This document shows positions 53,691-62,802 of a stretch of DNA of 64,000 nt, in pieces. Numbering within the stretch: the stretch's first letter is position 1; each line of letters starts with the position of its first letter. The notes below the pieces were generated by a model. The model was given only the letters and a program-made list of their open reading frames with translations, was not told the DNA's origin and made no database searches. The position numbers were made by a program, and so were the translations under genes. Source of the stretch: Mariprofundus sp. (GTDB taxonomy: Bacteria > Pseudomonadota > Zetaproteobacteria > Mariprofundales > Mariprofundaceae); NCBI GenBank assembly GCA_021772835.1, contig JAJFLE010000041.1, positions 48,177 through 112,176 on the forward strand, in the 5' to 3' direction.

Positions 53691-54644
53691 TTACCGCTGA
53701 ATAACAGGGTTACGAAGCGCACCGCGCAGTTCAAGCAAACAGGCCAACAATGAAGGTGCAGGTCTGATGCTCTGGCGCTGCACTTCACCAGGCCAGCGCA
53801 TACAGGCATGTACGGCCTTGTGCAGCAGCTGTGTCGCGTCAAAGGCTTCCTGTCTCGGGCTTTGCAACAGAGGATATAGAGGTTGCAGTAACATACGGAT
53901 GATCAAACCGTGCGGTACAGTCGCCACATTCATGCGGCACCAATGTTCCACCTTGCCGATATCTGCTTCGGTTATATCAACCACCAGCTTGGACCATGTC
54001 TGCAGCGCATCGATGATACGGCGATCATGCAGGCAGCTTACTGCACCGGGACAGCCATCAGCAAAGCCAACGGCCAGATCCAGCAACACTTCATCTGCGC
54101 CAAGCGTATCAGCAAATTCCGACTGCAATACAGTTCGCACCTCGGATTTTTCCAGCGGTGCACAATGCTGCAAGAGACAACGCGAACGCACAGTAGCAGG
54201 TAATTTCTCGGCATCCGCACAGACAATCAGCAGCAGGCTTCCCGCAGCAGGTTCTTCCAGCCCTTTAAGCAAAGCATTGGCTGCCTGGTTACTCAAGCGT
54301 TCCGCATCATCAAGAATAACCACGCGGCACTCGCTCTCGGAGCCACTGAGTGCCAGAAAACCAAGCAACTCACGCACCTGGTCAATAGAAATATCGCGTT
54401 TCTTCTCCAGCAGAGCGATACGATAAACATCCGGATGCGAGCCTGCATCCAGCATCTGGCAAGCGTGACAGCTTCCACATGCCACATGCGAATCGCATAA
54501 TAGCCGCCCCGCCAGGTTCTCAGCCAGAGTGTGTTTACCTATGCCTTTTATACCGTGCAGCAGCCATGCATGATGCAGGTTGCCACGCTGTAAAGCATCA
54601 GCAAAACGCTGTTCAACAATCGGATGTCCCACTACTTTTTTCAT
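53691..54644 (-). CDS. holB: DNA polymerase III delta prime subunit
   Basis: A 317-residue clamp-loader subunit. An N-terminal AAA+ domain has a P-loop-like GIKGIGKHT (about 31-39), a zinc module CDSHVACGSCHACQM (about 50-64) and the sensor region ANALLKGLEEP (SRC motif region near 155: RSRCLLQ). The C-terminal collar is short. The ATG overlaps the tmk stop by four bases (ATGA). The tmk-holB pair is common in bacteria. Confidence 0.93.
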   Translation of the reverse strand: MKKVVGHPIVEQRFADALQRGNLHHAWLLHGIKGIGKHTLAENLAGRLLCDSHVACGSCHACQMLDAGSHPDVYRIALLEKKRDISIDQVRELLGFLALSGSESECRVVILDDAERLSNQAANALLKGLEEPAAGSLLLIVCADAEKLPATVRSRCLLQHCAPLEKSEVRTVLQSEFADTLGADEVLLDLAVGFADGCPGAVSCLHDRRIIDALQTWSKLVVDITEADIGKVEHWCRMNVATVPHGLIIRMLLQPLYPLLQSPRQEAFDATQLLHKAVHACMRWPGEVQRQSIRPAPSLLACLLELRGALRNPVIQR

Positions 54645-55279
54645 GGCAGGGAGAAGTGCCTCTTCAGAGCTTGTTCAAGCTGCCTAAATACGCCCTCAAT
54701 ATCAGCCTCGGCATTAATGCGAGCGATGCGTCCCGAATCAGACTCGAACTGTTCGGTAAATGCATGAGCAACACGCTGGTGGAATGATTCTGCTTCATCA
54801 TCCAGCCGTGTCGCTTTCTCTCCGGCTTCAGCGCGTTTTTTCATGCGCCCCATGGCCACTGCAACCGGCACATCAAACCACAGGGTCAATGAAGGTGTAA
54901 CACCACACTCGGCAAAACGAAGCATCTCATGCAAATCACCCGCACCCTCACCCAGCTTCCGCGCTGCAAGCTGATAAGCCAGTGTGGAGTCGGTATAACG
55001 GTCGCACAACACCCAGGCACCTGAGTCAAGTGCGGGCAGTATTCTTTCACGAACATGCTGGGCGCGATCAGCCAGAAACATCAGTAGTTCCGCTTCAGGC
55101 ACGGGCACAAACTCACCGGCCAACAGCAGTTGGCGAATCTCTTTGCCCAACGACGTATCACCCGGTTCGAATGTACAAACCACCTGCTCGCCGCGCCCTT
55201 TCAGCCATTCAGCGGCAAGGTTGAGCTGCGTGCTTTTGCCGCAACCGTCCACGCCCTCGAATGAAATCAATCTATTCAC
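54641..55279 (-). CDS. tmk: Thymidylate kinase
   Basis: A 212-residue dTMP kinase. P-loop EGVDGCGKST (8-17), the DRx motif DRYTDSTLAY (about 93) and a LID region RMKKRAEAGEKATRLDDE (about 145-162) are present. GTG start with GAGGGTAGGG upstream. First gene of the tmk-holB-metG run. Confidence 0.95.
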   Translation of the reverse strand: MNRLISFEGVDGCGKSTQLNLAAEWLKGRGEQVVCTFEPGDTSLGKEIRQLLLAGEFVPVPEAELLMFLADRAQHVRERILPALDSGAWVLCDRYTDSTLAYQLAARKLGEGAGDLHEMLRFAECGVTPSLTLWFDVPVAVAMGRMKKRAEAGEKATRLDDEAESFHQRVAHAFTEQFESDSGRIARINAEADIEGVFRQLEQALKRHFSLP

Positions 55280-55492
55280 TGTTAACCCTACCCTCGTTCT
55301 CTAAGTGCTTAACGCTGCTGAATACCACCCATTTCGTAAACCCGTGAATTAAGGGCGTTATGAAAACCCGGAACATGCGCAGCCCCTGTCTGGTCAGACA
55401 GGAAAACCATCGTGTTCGTATTGCGTGCGGCTTATATGTATCGGTCAATGACAGAAACAGGTTCACATTTCAAAATTGGAATACGGCAATTT

Positions 55493-55508
55493 TATACTCT
55501 ATAGTATA
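55493..55508 (+). promoter_or_regulatory. Inverted repeat TATACT-N4-AGTATA before the sensor kinase
   Basis: A perfect 6-bp inverted repeat ends seven bases before the ATG of the hybrid kinase. TTGGAA at 55476 with an 18-base spacer to TATAGT (55500-55505) would make a sigma-70-like promoter and a nearly leaderless transcript. The repeat may be an operator, or the coincidence of an AT-rich promoter. Confidence 0.4.
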
Positions 55509-55514
55509 AGTTAA

Positions 55515-58500
55515 ATGAAGTCGCCACGAATGAAAGTTCTATCGTTATGTTTGATCCTGTTATGTTTCAGTATTGGAGTTGCCCATGCTTCAACGCTGAA
55601 AATAGGGATACTCTCTTTTCAGTCCAAAGAGGATACGGCAAAACAGTGGACTGATCTGGAAAGCTACTTAAATAATAACACGCATACATCAGATAGCTTT
55701 CAGATCATACCCATGTATTACGATGAACTGGATGCCGCAGTTGATCAGGGTAGCATTGATTTCATTCTCACCAATACAGGGCACTACGTAAAACTTGAAA
55801 GAGAACATGGCATTTCAGCTATTGCTTCTTTGGAAAAACGATACCAGACAACACTACTAGATAAATTTGGCGGCGTAATTTTCACACGATCAGACAGAGC
55901 GGACATCAATGCGCTGAACGATTTGAGAGATGCCTCTTTCATGGCGGTCAATCCCTTGTCACTAGGTGGCTTCCTCGCCGCAGCCGGAGAGTTTCAGAAC
56001 AACGGCATTGATCCGAACCGTGATTTCAGACAGCTGCTCTTTACAGGCATGCCACATAACAAAGTGGTTGAAAATGTACTTCATGGGAAAGCAGATGCAG
56101 GCACTGTACGCACCGGCGTGCTGGAATCGCTGGTAGCCAAAGGCATCATTCAAACCTCCGATTTTAAAGTCCTGAATAAAAAGAGTAACGTGAATTTTCC
56201 ACTTGTTTACTCTACTGCACTTTATCCGGAATGGCCTTTTGCTGTAATGCCCCTTACAAACAGTTCAGTTGCAAACAGTGTGGCTTTAGCGCTGATCTCA
56301 GCCCCCACCGATCAGAACAGTGCTTACTCATGGAAAATTTCGAAAAACTACAAACCTGTGCATCAGCTTATGCAACAACTTGGAGTGCCTCCATACAACC
56401 TAAAAAACGGCATACTGATCGAGCTGAAAAAATATAAAACAGTAGCTTCCGCCCTCTTGATTGCCATCATCCTTATGATACTGATCTCGGTCAGACTCCA
56501 TTATACAAACAAGAAGCTCTTATCGAGTCAGCAACGCGCAAAGCATACAGCCACTGCACTCGAGCATATTGCAACCAATGCTCCCCTGACCATCACGCTG
56601 AAAGGTATCCTGGCAATGATTGAGGATTCCCATCCTTCCATTTACGCATCGATATCCCTCCTGGAAAACGATACGCTGATTGTAAGCTCGCCCGGCAGGC
56701 TTCCTGAAGAGTTTATCAATGCAGTATCAGGTATTAAAATAGGCCCTGAAGCAGTCTCCTTCGCAGCTTCCGCCTTTTCAGGAGAACGCATAGTCGTCGA
56801 AGACATTTCCGCAGATCCGCATTGGGCATTATTCAAACAACTGGCCCTCCAACACGGGCTGCGTTCATGCTGGTCCGAACCTATAATCAATAGCGGTGGC
56901 ATCGTTTTGGGAGTGCTTTCAATCTATTGTGACCACCCCTCAAGCCCAGGCAAAGAGCAAATGGAAGAGATGTCATCTGCAGCCTATCTTGCACGCATTG
57001 GCATTGAACGTGAACAAAGTGAAACCATGCTACGAAAATTAGCTCAGGCTGTAGAGCAGACAGGTGATGGAATCATGATCACCAATCATCATGGAGACAT
57101 CGAATTTGTTAACCACGCTTTTACGCAAACGACTGGTTACAGTCTTGAGGATATACGCGGCAAAAATCCTCGCGTTTTGAACTCGGGACAACAGGGTGAA
57201 GACTTCTATAATGACATGTGGCAGGAGATTAACGATACAGGTGACTGGATTGGACGGGTATGGAATCAACGCAAAAATGGAGAGACATATCCCGAGCGAC
57301 TTCATATCACTGCCGTAAAAAGTGATTCCACCACTACCCACTATGTGGGTGTGTTTTCTGACGTTACAGAACAACTCTCTGTAGAGCTACAGCTTAATCA
57401 AGCCCAGAAAATGGAAGCCATTGGCACCTTAGTCGGAGGCATCGCACATGATTTTAATAACATTTTGGCAGGCATACTTGGCAACACCTTTCTGCTAAAG
57501 GAAGAGATTCATGGCCCCGGTGAAATGTTGAATGAAGTCACTCAGATTGAAGAACTGGGTTTTAGAGCCAAAGCATTAATTTCCCAAATGCTTGCCTTTG
57601 CACGCAAAGGTATTGTGAAAAAAGCCAGTTTCAATCTTACTGATTGTGCTGAAAAAGCGATCTATCTTGTTAAAGTTGCCCTGCCAAAAGAGATTTCTTT
57701 CAAGGAGAATATCAGTGAAAAGGCATTGCCCATCTATGGCGATGATGCACTCATACAGCAGGTGATCGTCAACCTGTTAAACAATGCTCGTGACGCAGTG
57801 GAGGAAGTCTGCAACCCGATCATCAAGGTAACACTGCAACTGCAAAACAGTGATCCCATTTTTAAAGCCCACCACAACAAGGCCACAGCAGATCAGTATG
57901 CCTACCTGACAATTTCAGACAACGGCACAGGCATGAGTAAAAAATTATTAGAGCACATATTTGAACCCTTCTTCACAAGCAAAGAGGTAAACAAAGGAAC
58001 CGGTTTAGGCCTGTCTATGGCTCTGGGAACCATACAAAGCCACCACGGATTTATCGATGTCGATAGTCAGATCGGCAAAGGCAGTGTCTTTCATATATAC
58101 TTGCCACTCTCCAAAGTGGTAAATTCAACAACTCTTCAAGCAACTGTCCCTGAACCCGCCGAACACACAAACGCACACATTCTTATTGCTGATGATGAAC
58201 CGCAAATCATTAAAACCATGGCCGCGATATTGGAAAGTGATGGATATATTGTACATTCGGCTGCTGATGGAAAAGAAGCGCTAGCAATGTTCTCAAAACA
58301 TCAGAATACCATCAGGCTGGCTATTCTTGATATATCTATGCCACAATTAACAGGCATTCAGGTAGCAAAAAAGATACGAAAATCAAAACCTTTCCTCCCC
58401 ATTATATTTTATAGCGGTTATGATAATACCGAGATGCCGAGTGAATTTTCTGACTGCCAATTTTGTCGTGAATTACAAAAGCCAGTGCCGGCAAATCTGC

Positions 58501-58547
58501 TTAAACAATCCATTCTGGAACTCTTGACCATAGCCTCCGAGAAATAA
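55515..58547 (+). CDS. Hybrid sensor histidine kinase with a PhnD-like periplasmic sensor
   Basis: A 1010-residue inner-membrane kinase. Order: signal segment (about 1-28), periplasmic-binding PhnD/TctC-like sensor (about 30-290), membrane helix (about 308-327), GAF (about 345-500), PAS (about 505-620; VEQTGDGIMITN), a HisKA variant GGIAHDFNNILAG with phospho-accepting His at about 644, HATPase (NNARDA, DNGTGM, GTGLGLSM) and a C-terminal receiver (phospho-acceptor Asp near 938 in LDISMP). PhnD-like sensors in bacterial kinases detect phosphonate, phosphate or other small anions. No response regulator is adjacent. An alternative start at 55530 is possible. Confidence 0.87.
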   Translation: MKSPRMKVLSLCLILLCFSIGVAHASTLKIGILSFQSKEDTAKQWTDLESYLNNNTHTSDSFQIIPMYYDELDAAVDQGSIDFILTNTGHYVKLEREHGISAIASLEKRYQTTLLDKFGGVIFTRSDRADINALNDLRDASFMAVNPLSLGGFLAAAGEFQNNGIDPNRDFRQLLFTGMPHNKVVENVLHGKADAGTVRTGVLESLVAKGIIQTSDFKVLNKKSNVNFPLVYSTALYPEWPFAVMPLTNSSVANSVALALISAPTDQNSAYSWKISKNYKPVHQLMQQLGVPPYNLKNGILIELKKYKTVASALLIAIILMILISVRLHYTNKKLLSSQQRAKHTATALEHIATNAPLTITLKGILAMIEDSHPSIYASISLLENDTLIVSSPGRLPEEFINAVSGIKIGPEAVSFAASAFSGERIVVEDISADPHWALFKQLALQHGLRSCWSEPIINSGGIVLGVLSIYCDHPSSPGKEQMEEMSSAAYLARIGIEREQSETMLRKLAQAVEQTGDGIMITNHHGDIEFVNHAFTQTTGYSLEDIRGKNPRVLNSGQQGEDFYNDMWQEINDTGDWIGRVWNQRKNGETYPERLHITAVKSDSTTTHYVGVFSDVTEQLSVELQLNQAQKMEAIGTLVGGIAHDFNNILAGILGNTFLLKEEIHGPGEMLNEVTQIEELGFRAKALISQMLAFARKGIVKKASFNLTDCAEKAIYLVKVALPKEISFKENISEKALPIYGDDALIQQVIVNLLNNARDAVEEVCNPIIKVTLQLQNSDPIFKAHHNKATADQYAYLTISDNGTGMSKKLLEHIFEPFFTSKEVNKGTGLGLSMALGTIQSHHGFIDVDSQIGKGSVFHIYLPLSKVVNSTTLQATVPEPAEHTNAHILIADDEPQIIKTMAAILESDGYIVHSAADGKEALAMFSKHQNTIRLAILDISMPQLTGIQVAKKIRKSKPFLPIIFYSGYDNTEMPSEFSDCQFCRELQKPVPANLLKQSILELLTIASEK

Positions 58548-58943
58548 GTTAAGGTGCAGGTCTGATTCGGGTTGGTTCGGCTGTCTCACTGCCTCTCCCC
58601 GGTAAATGTCGTTCGAGAGAACAATATGATTGAATTGCCTTGGCCAATGCACCTGACCCGATCCGGATTCAATAGATGCGCACGGCTCACCCGTAATATT
58701 GCCTGCCGCTAACGCCAGCTGGCGTTACTTCTGCACAGAGAGCAAGATCCGGTTCGATTCCGGCAAGCCGAAGCTTTAGGATAACAAGAATCACAAGCGG
58801 TGATCTTGCGAACTTAATCCGGAGAATCCATTTTATGCCTATAATACTGAACAAAGTTGCAATCATTTCAGGCTCAGCGATGCCAGCCGATGGCAGTGTT
58901 TCAGTTTGTCGCACATAATACGCGACAGGCGGGTAAGCTGACC
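58548..58943. other. 396-base spacer with a 16-bp perfect palindrome
   Basis: Contains AACGCCAGCTGGCGTT (58711-58726), perfectly symmetric, which could be an operator or cruciform. A 75-codon minus-strand frame (58687-58914) has no ribosome binding site and is not called. A GGTTCGATTCCGG tract at about 58751 resembles a tRNA T-arm, but no full tRNA could be folded around it. Confidence 0.5.
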
Positions 58944-59774
58944 ATGAGCGACTACGAACGTATTGCTAAAGCCATGAACTACATCCGAGATAATCTTCTC
59001 ACCCAGCCCGGGTTGGATGAGATAGCCGCGCATGTGCATCTGAGTCCGTATCACTTCCAGCGGCTTTTCAGTCGCTGGGCCGGTGTAAGTCCAAAGCGCT
59101 TTTTACAAGTACTCACCCTGGAAAAAGCAAAGTCTATGCTGGCTGAACAAGACATATCGGTGCTCGAGGTCTCAGATGCTATTGGACTGAGCAGCGGCTC
59201 TCGCCTGTATGACCACTTTGTTCAGATTGAAGCGGTAACGCCTTCCGAGTATAAACAGGCCGGTCTGGGGCTTACAATGTATTACGGTATTCATGCCACA
59301 CCCTTTGGCAATGCCTTCCTTGCAGCGACGACACGAGGCATTTATAAACTCATCTTCGTGGATACGGAAACAGAGGGTGAGCTGCGAAATAAGTTACAGC
59401 AGGAGTGGCCCCATGCAACGATACATGCGGATCAGAAAGCTACTGCAGACATCGTTGAACAAGTATTTCAGCCGGCTTTGCCTGCTACTCGCCCTTTGTC
59501 GTTATTGGTGCGTGGCACCAATTTTCAAATCAAGGTCTGGCAAGCTCTGCTGCATATCCCTCCCGGGCAGGTGGCCTCTTATGGGCAAATCGCCAAAGTA
59601 ATAGGCCAACCCGGCGCAGCGCGCGCGGTTGGTTCCGCCGCTGGCGCCAACCCCCTGGCATTTATCATCCCATGTCACAGGGTGATTCGACAAAGCGGCA
59701 AGCTCGGCGGCTATCGTTGGGGCATGACACGCAAGCAAGCCATACTTGCATGGGAATCTGTCAGGCACGACTGA
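58944..59774 (+). CDS. AraC-type HTH / O6-alkylguanine-DNA methyltransferase fusion (Ada-like)
   Basis: A 276-residue protein with an N-terminal AraC HTH domain (SDYERIAKAMNYIRDN to about 105) and a C-terminal Ogt domain with the PCHRVI active-site cysteine near 243. Unlike E. coli Ada it lacks the N-terminal zinc/phosphotriester domain, so it may respond to damage in another way or serve only repair. The ATG at 58944 begins the conserved HTH; a frame is open to 58857 without support. Confidence 0.9.
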   Translation: MSDYERIAKAMNYIRDNLLTQPGLDEIAAHVHLSPYHFQRLFSRWAGVSPKRFLQVLTLEKAKSMLAEQDISVLEVSDAIGLSSGSRLYDHFVQIEAVTPSEYKQAGLGLTMYYGIHATPFGNAFLAATTRGIYKLIFVDTETEGELRNKLQQEWPHATIHADQKATADIVEQVFQPALPATRPLSLLVRGTNFQIKVWQALLHIPPGQVASYGQIAKVIGQPGAARAVGSAAGANPLAFIIPCHRVIRQSGKLGGYRWGMTRKQAILAWESVRHD

Positions 59775-59923
59775 CGCGCAGTGGCCCATACTACTGAACC
59801 TCACAGGCTGACGATTAGAGAGATTTACAACGCCTTTACACAACGTTGCAAAGCAGATGCACTTCTAAACACTCATCCACCTAGAGTCTCCCAATGAGGG
59901 AACCATCCCCCAGGAGACAGATC

Positions 59924-60316
59924 ATGAAACGAATTATTACTGCAACACTATTAAGTACAGCACTGCTTGTCGCCCCACTGGCACAGGCTGCATCTTATCA
60001 GGATCGCACCATGGCCACGGGCGCTGTTGTCGGCGCAACCACGGGTGCCGTTGTTGGATCCGGCAGCAATCAAATGCTTGAAGGTGCCATCATCGGTGCG
60101 GTCTTCGGCACTATCGCCGGGGCAGTCATCGGCAACCAGCATCAGCCAGTATATGTCACTCACCAGTCGCATCACCAATACAAACCTGTAGCCCATCGCT
60201 ATGAACGCCGTGATTACAGGCCCTCTTATTCGCGTAGCCACAACCGCCGCGATAACAGGCATGTCGAGTACCGCGGGCGTGATCGTGAATATAGCCATCG
60301 TGGTGATCGGGATTAA
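59924..60316 (+). CDS. Glycine-zipper (17 kDa surface antigen-like) exported protein
   Basis: A 130-residue exported protein: signal peptide to AQA (about 1-22), then a glycine-zipper helix pair (TGAVVGATTGAVVGSG and GAIIGAVFGTIAGAVIGN, about 30-73) and a long basic His/Arg/Tyr-rich tail (RRDYRPSYSRSHNRRD). Glycine-zipper 2TM proteins are usually outer-membrane associated and may affect envelope stability. CAGGAGA precedes the ATG. A strong terminator follows. Confidence 0.82.
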   Translation: MKRIITATLLSTALLVAPLAQAASYQDRTMATGAVVGATTGAVVGSGSNQMLEGAIIGAVFGTIAGAVIGNQHQPVYVTHQSHHQYKPVAHRYERRDYRPSYSRSHNRRDNRHVEYRGRDREYSHRGDRD

Positions 60317-60440
60317 TTCATTGCTCGGCTAACTCCCTCTCTCCCTGGACAATTAAACGACAATGGGGTGCTTCTCATGCTGATGGGAGGCACCCTTTTT
60401 TTATGTCTGAAATGATCAATTCGAAACGATGGTTTTTTAA
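60317..60440. other. Spacer with a terminator between the zipper gene and the MITE-like element
   Basis: The main content is the terminator at 60365-60402. The rest, up to TTAA at 60437-60440, has no open frame of interest. Confidence 0.6.
60365..60402 (+). terminator. Rho-independent terminator of the glycine-zipper gene
   Basis: GGGTGC...GCACCC with further pairing inside (CTTCTCAT with ATGGGAG), followed by seven T residues, 50 bases past the stop. Confidence 0.85.
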
Positions 60441-60640
60441 CCCGGGCTATTCATGAGTCCCCCGGAGGGGTAATCTCATACTACGCAATTCACCTGATCG
60501 TTGTGATGCTTGCGCCGGACGTTTGCTTACAACGTATCCTGAATAAGATGTGCGTAGCAGTGCATACGGACAACTGATGAAGAATGTGATGCAGGAAAGG
60601 CACAAGTTAAGGGCGCAACAGAAGTTATAAATAGTCCGGG
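60441..60640. mobile_element. 200-bp MITE-like element with terminal inverted repeats and TTAA duplication
   Basis: Exactly 200 bp. The left end CCCGGGCTATTCATGA and the right end, read inward on the minus strand as CCCGGACTATTTATAA, form 16-bp terminal inverted repeats with three mismatches. TTAA directly flanks both sides (60437-60440 and 60641-60644), the expected target duplication. No frame inside could code a transposase, so it is non-autonomous. The right TTAA contains the stop codon of the lytic transglycosylase gene. Another left end is at 63973-64000, at the window edge. Confidence 0.75.
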
Positions 60641-61426
60641 TTAAGCGGTCTTGTTCATCAGACCGGCGATTTTGGCAACGTAGTTTACTGTCTCTTCCGG
60701 CATGCGTTCGGGATGACGTTCGAGATTACCCATGCCCCAGTTATAGGCGGCCAAAGCCAGTTTTTCATCCCCATCATAACGATCAAGAAGCTGTTTCAGG
60801 TATCTGCTTCCAGCTTGTATATTCTCTTCCGGATTGAATGCATCCGTCACCCCGAGGTCAGCTGCCGTGCCGGGCATAAGCTGCATCAGCCCTTGTGCGC
60901 CGACAGGAGAAACAGCCTGAGCATTGAAATTGCTTTCTGTCTGGATCACTGCCTCAATCAGTTTCGCATCAATTCCATTTTTCTCTGCAGCACGCTCAAT
61001 GATGGGCGCGTACCGCTCTCTTGCGCTGCTCAATGATGTCACGCCCTGCTTTACCGGTTCCTGATGATTTACTGCAACGCGGTCAGGTGCATGACTCTCC
61101 TGCTCAGCAGCCATGGGCGAGATCGTATTGTTACGCATAGCCATAAACAGGTCGGTAGATAAAAAGCTGGAAGGTGCAGTTTTTGAGCTGGACTCCGTAT
61201 CAAAAAACAGGGCATTCATACTGGCCCGATCCAGTGCCAGCATCAGATTGGACGCCAGCGCCCGAATCGCATCTGGCGTCATTTTCTCAGGCGAGACAGG
61301 CAAATCACGTATATCCTTATCCAGATATTGCTGGAATGAGCCACTAGGCGCATTGTTACTACCCTGCTCCGGCAACTTGAGAAGCTCCCCACCCCAGCCG
61401 CTTTTGATATCCAGATGACTGTTCAT
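60641..61426 (-). CDS. Lytic transglycosylase (SLT domain, family 1)
   Basis: A 261-residue muramidase-like protein. The C-terminal SLT domain (about 145-258) has catalytic Glu in VIQTESNFN, GAQGLMQLMPGTA and LALAAYNWGMGNL. The N-terminal 140 residues are low in homology and lack a clear signal peptide, as in flagellar or phage-type transglycosylases that pass the envelope by other routes. The TAA stop is part of a TTAA target site of the MITE-like element. The ATG at 61426 is the only good start not inside the LRR-kinase gene, but it lacks a strong ribosome binding site. Confidence 0.8.
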   Translation of the reverse strand: MNSHLDIKSGWGGELLKLPEQGSNNAPSGSFQQYLDKDIRDLPVSPEKMTPDAIRALASNLMLALDRASMNALFFDTESSSKTAPSSFLSTDLFMAMRNNTISPMAAEQESHAPDRVAVNHQEPVKQGVTSLSSARERYAPIIERAAEKNGIDAKLIEAVIQTESNFNAQAVSPVGAQGLMQLMPGTAADLGVTDAFNPEENIQAGSRYLKQLLDRYDGDEKLALAAYNWGMGNLERHPERMPEETVNYVAKIAGLMNKTA

Positions 61427-61476
61427 AAGCAAGCATGAGCAACAGGCATGCCAATATTTAATTCTTGAGCCAGTCG

Positions 61477-62802
61477 TTAGCCATGCCTGATGTTTGATTT
61501 TATACCGGCAATGCATTGATGGATTTCGAAAAATCCAGGTCGTTGTTTTGTGTTTTCTGCAAGGCAGCTATGCTGTAACTGCAGCAGTTCGCCTATCATG
61601 TCCGCATCTTTGGCAAGCGAATCCGGGGTTATGCGATGCAGCAACTCTTCCAGCAAACAGCCAAACGCCCTGACTTCAATGCGTTCTATCGCGTGGCTTA
61701 ACACCGGATCCATCTCTCTGTACAGGGTCGCAGCACCAAAATCCCCAAGCAGGCAGTGTGACTGATCATTGATCAGTATGTTATGCCCGTACAAATCACC
61801 ATGAGCGATGCCATCCTCATGCAGGTGTGCTGCAGCTGAAGCAATAGCATTGCTGATACTGAGCAGATCAATCAGAGCAAACGAGACATCTTCAGCATAG
61901 GTATCACGCGTACAGGAATCCAGACATGGAGGCCCCGCAAGATTTTTGAAATCATCCGCAATAAGGGAAAGCAGAAGCCCATCTTTCTGCTCAGGGTGAC
62001 CAGTTATTTTTCCTATCACTTCAATCAAATGATCATGGTGTCCCGCTGCCATGGATGCCGCCATTTCATCGACTGGAAAACCATCGCTGGTGACCTCACC
62101 TTTAAACTCCTTCACGGCAACATCAAAATTATCCTGCCAGAAAGCTTTAGAGATGATACCCGAAGCTCCTTCACCCAACGGAATGCCCATCTCAAGCTCA
62201 TCCCAATGGATCTCAGCCAGGGTGTGATCACGCTGTGTGTTATTCGTGCAGGGGTTCCCGGCAAACGCTAACCAGGATAATCGCGGAAGATGCAGCAACC
62301 ATTCAGGCAAGACTTCAATCCGGTTGGCTGAGATCCTGAGCAGTTCAAGACTCCTGCACTGCTGCATCGTTGTCGGCAACATGGTCAGCCGGTTACCCGC
62401 CAGCATCAGCTTTTGCAGCAGCTTGAGCCTGCCTATAGAAGCAGGCAGCATTTCAAGCTGATTATCGGTCAAAATAAGCCAGCGCAGTTTTTCCGGCAAT
62501 GCCCCTTCGGGAATCGCTTTGATGCGATTGGCCTTCAAGCCTATCATGTTTAGTTCAGGACATGTTGACAGTACAGCTGGCAGAACCTCGAATAAATTGT
62601 CGGATAAAAAGAGCCTGCGAAGTTTCGTGAAACGGCCCAAATCATCAGGCAGGCTACTTAGTCGATTACCCGAAAGATCGAGAGTTTCCAGGCTACCCAC
62701 GAGCTCGAACAGCTCGGCTGGAAACTCAGTCAGACCACAGGAGATATCTACTCGTGTCTCACCATGACAGCGGCCAGCTTTGAGATCGGACAGGTTAAAC
62801 AT
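61477..62802 (-). CDS. Leucine-rich repeat / protein kinase-like fusion
   Basis: A 441-residue fusion. Residues about 15-195 hold seven or more LRR units of the LxxLxLSxNxLxxLP type. Residues about 205-430 are a kinase-like fold: glycine loop GEGASGIIS, ATP lysine in DVAVKEF, catalytic HGDLYGHNIL and DFGAA. The catalytic Asp and Asn and the metal Asp are all present, so activity is plausible. The same LRR-kinase layout occurs in some gamma-proteobacteria. Substrates are unknown. The ATG follows AGGTGG. It lies just upstream of the transglycosylase gene on the same strand, but the link is not obvious. Confidence 0.85.
   Translation of the reverse strand: MFNLSDLKAGRCHGETRVDISCGLTEFPAELFELVGSLETLDLSGNRLSSLPDDLGRFTKLRRLFLSDNLFEVLPAVLSTCPELNMIGLKANRIKAIPEGALPEKLRWLILTDNQLEMLPASIGRLKLLQKLMLAGNRLTMLPTTMQQCRSLELLRISANRIEVLPEWLLHLPRLSWLAFAGNPCTNNTQRDHTLAEIHWDELEMGIPLGEGASGIISKAFWQDNFDVAVKEFKGEVTSDGFPVDEMAASMAAGHHDHLIEVIGKITGHPEQKDGLLLSLIADDFKNLAGPPCLDSCTRDTYAEDVSFALIDLLSISNAIASAAAHLHEDGIAHGDLYGHNILINDQSHCLLGDFGAATLYREMDPVLSHAIERIEVRAFGCLLEELLHRITPDSLAKDADMIGELLQLQHSCLAENTKQRPGFFEIHQCIAGIKSNIRHG

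Noticed and set aside
55272..55466. 64-codon minus-strand frame between tmk and the sensor kinase
   Set aside because: No ribosome binding site, low complexity of conservation cues, and it overlaps the likely tmk leader.
58745..58775. tRNA-like T-arm GGTTCGATTCCGG
   Set aside because: No acceptor, D-arm or anticodon arm could be folded around it, and there is no matching 5' acceptor strand.
58687..58914. 75-codon minus-strand frame upstream of the Ada-like gene
   Set aside because: It lacks a ribosome binding site, is interrupted by the palindrome and has no recognisable family.
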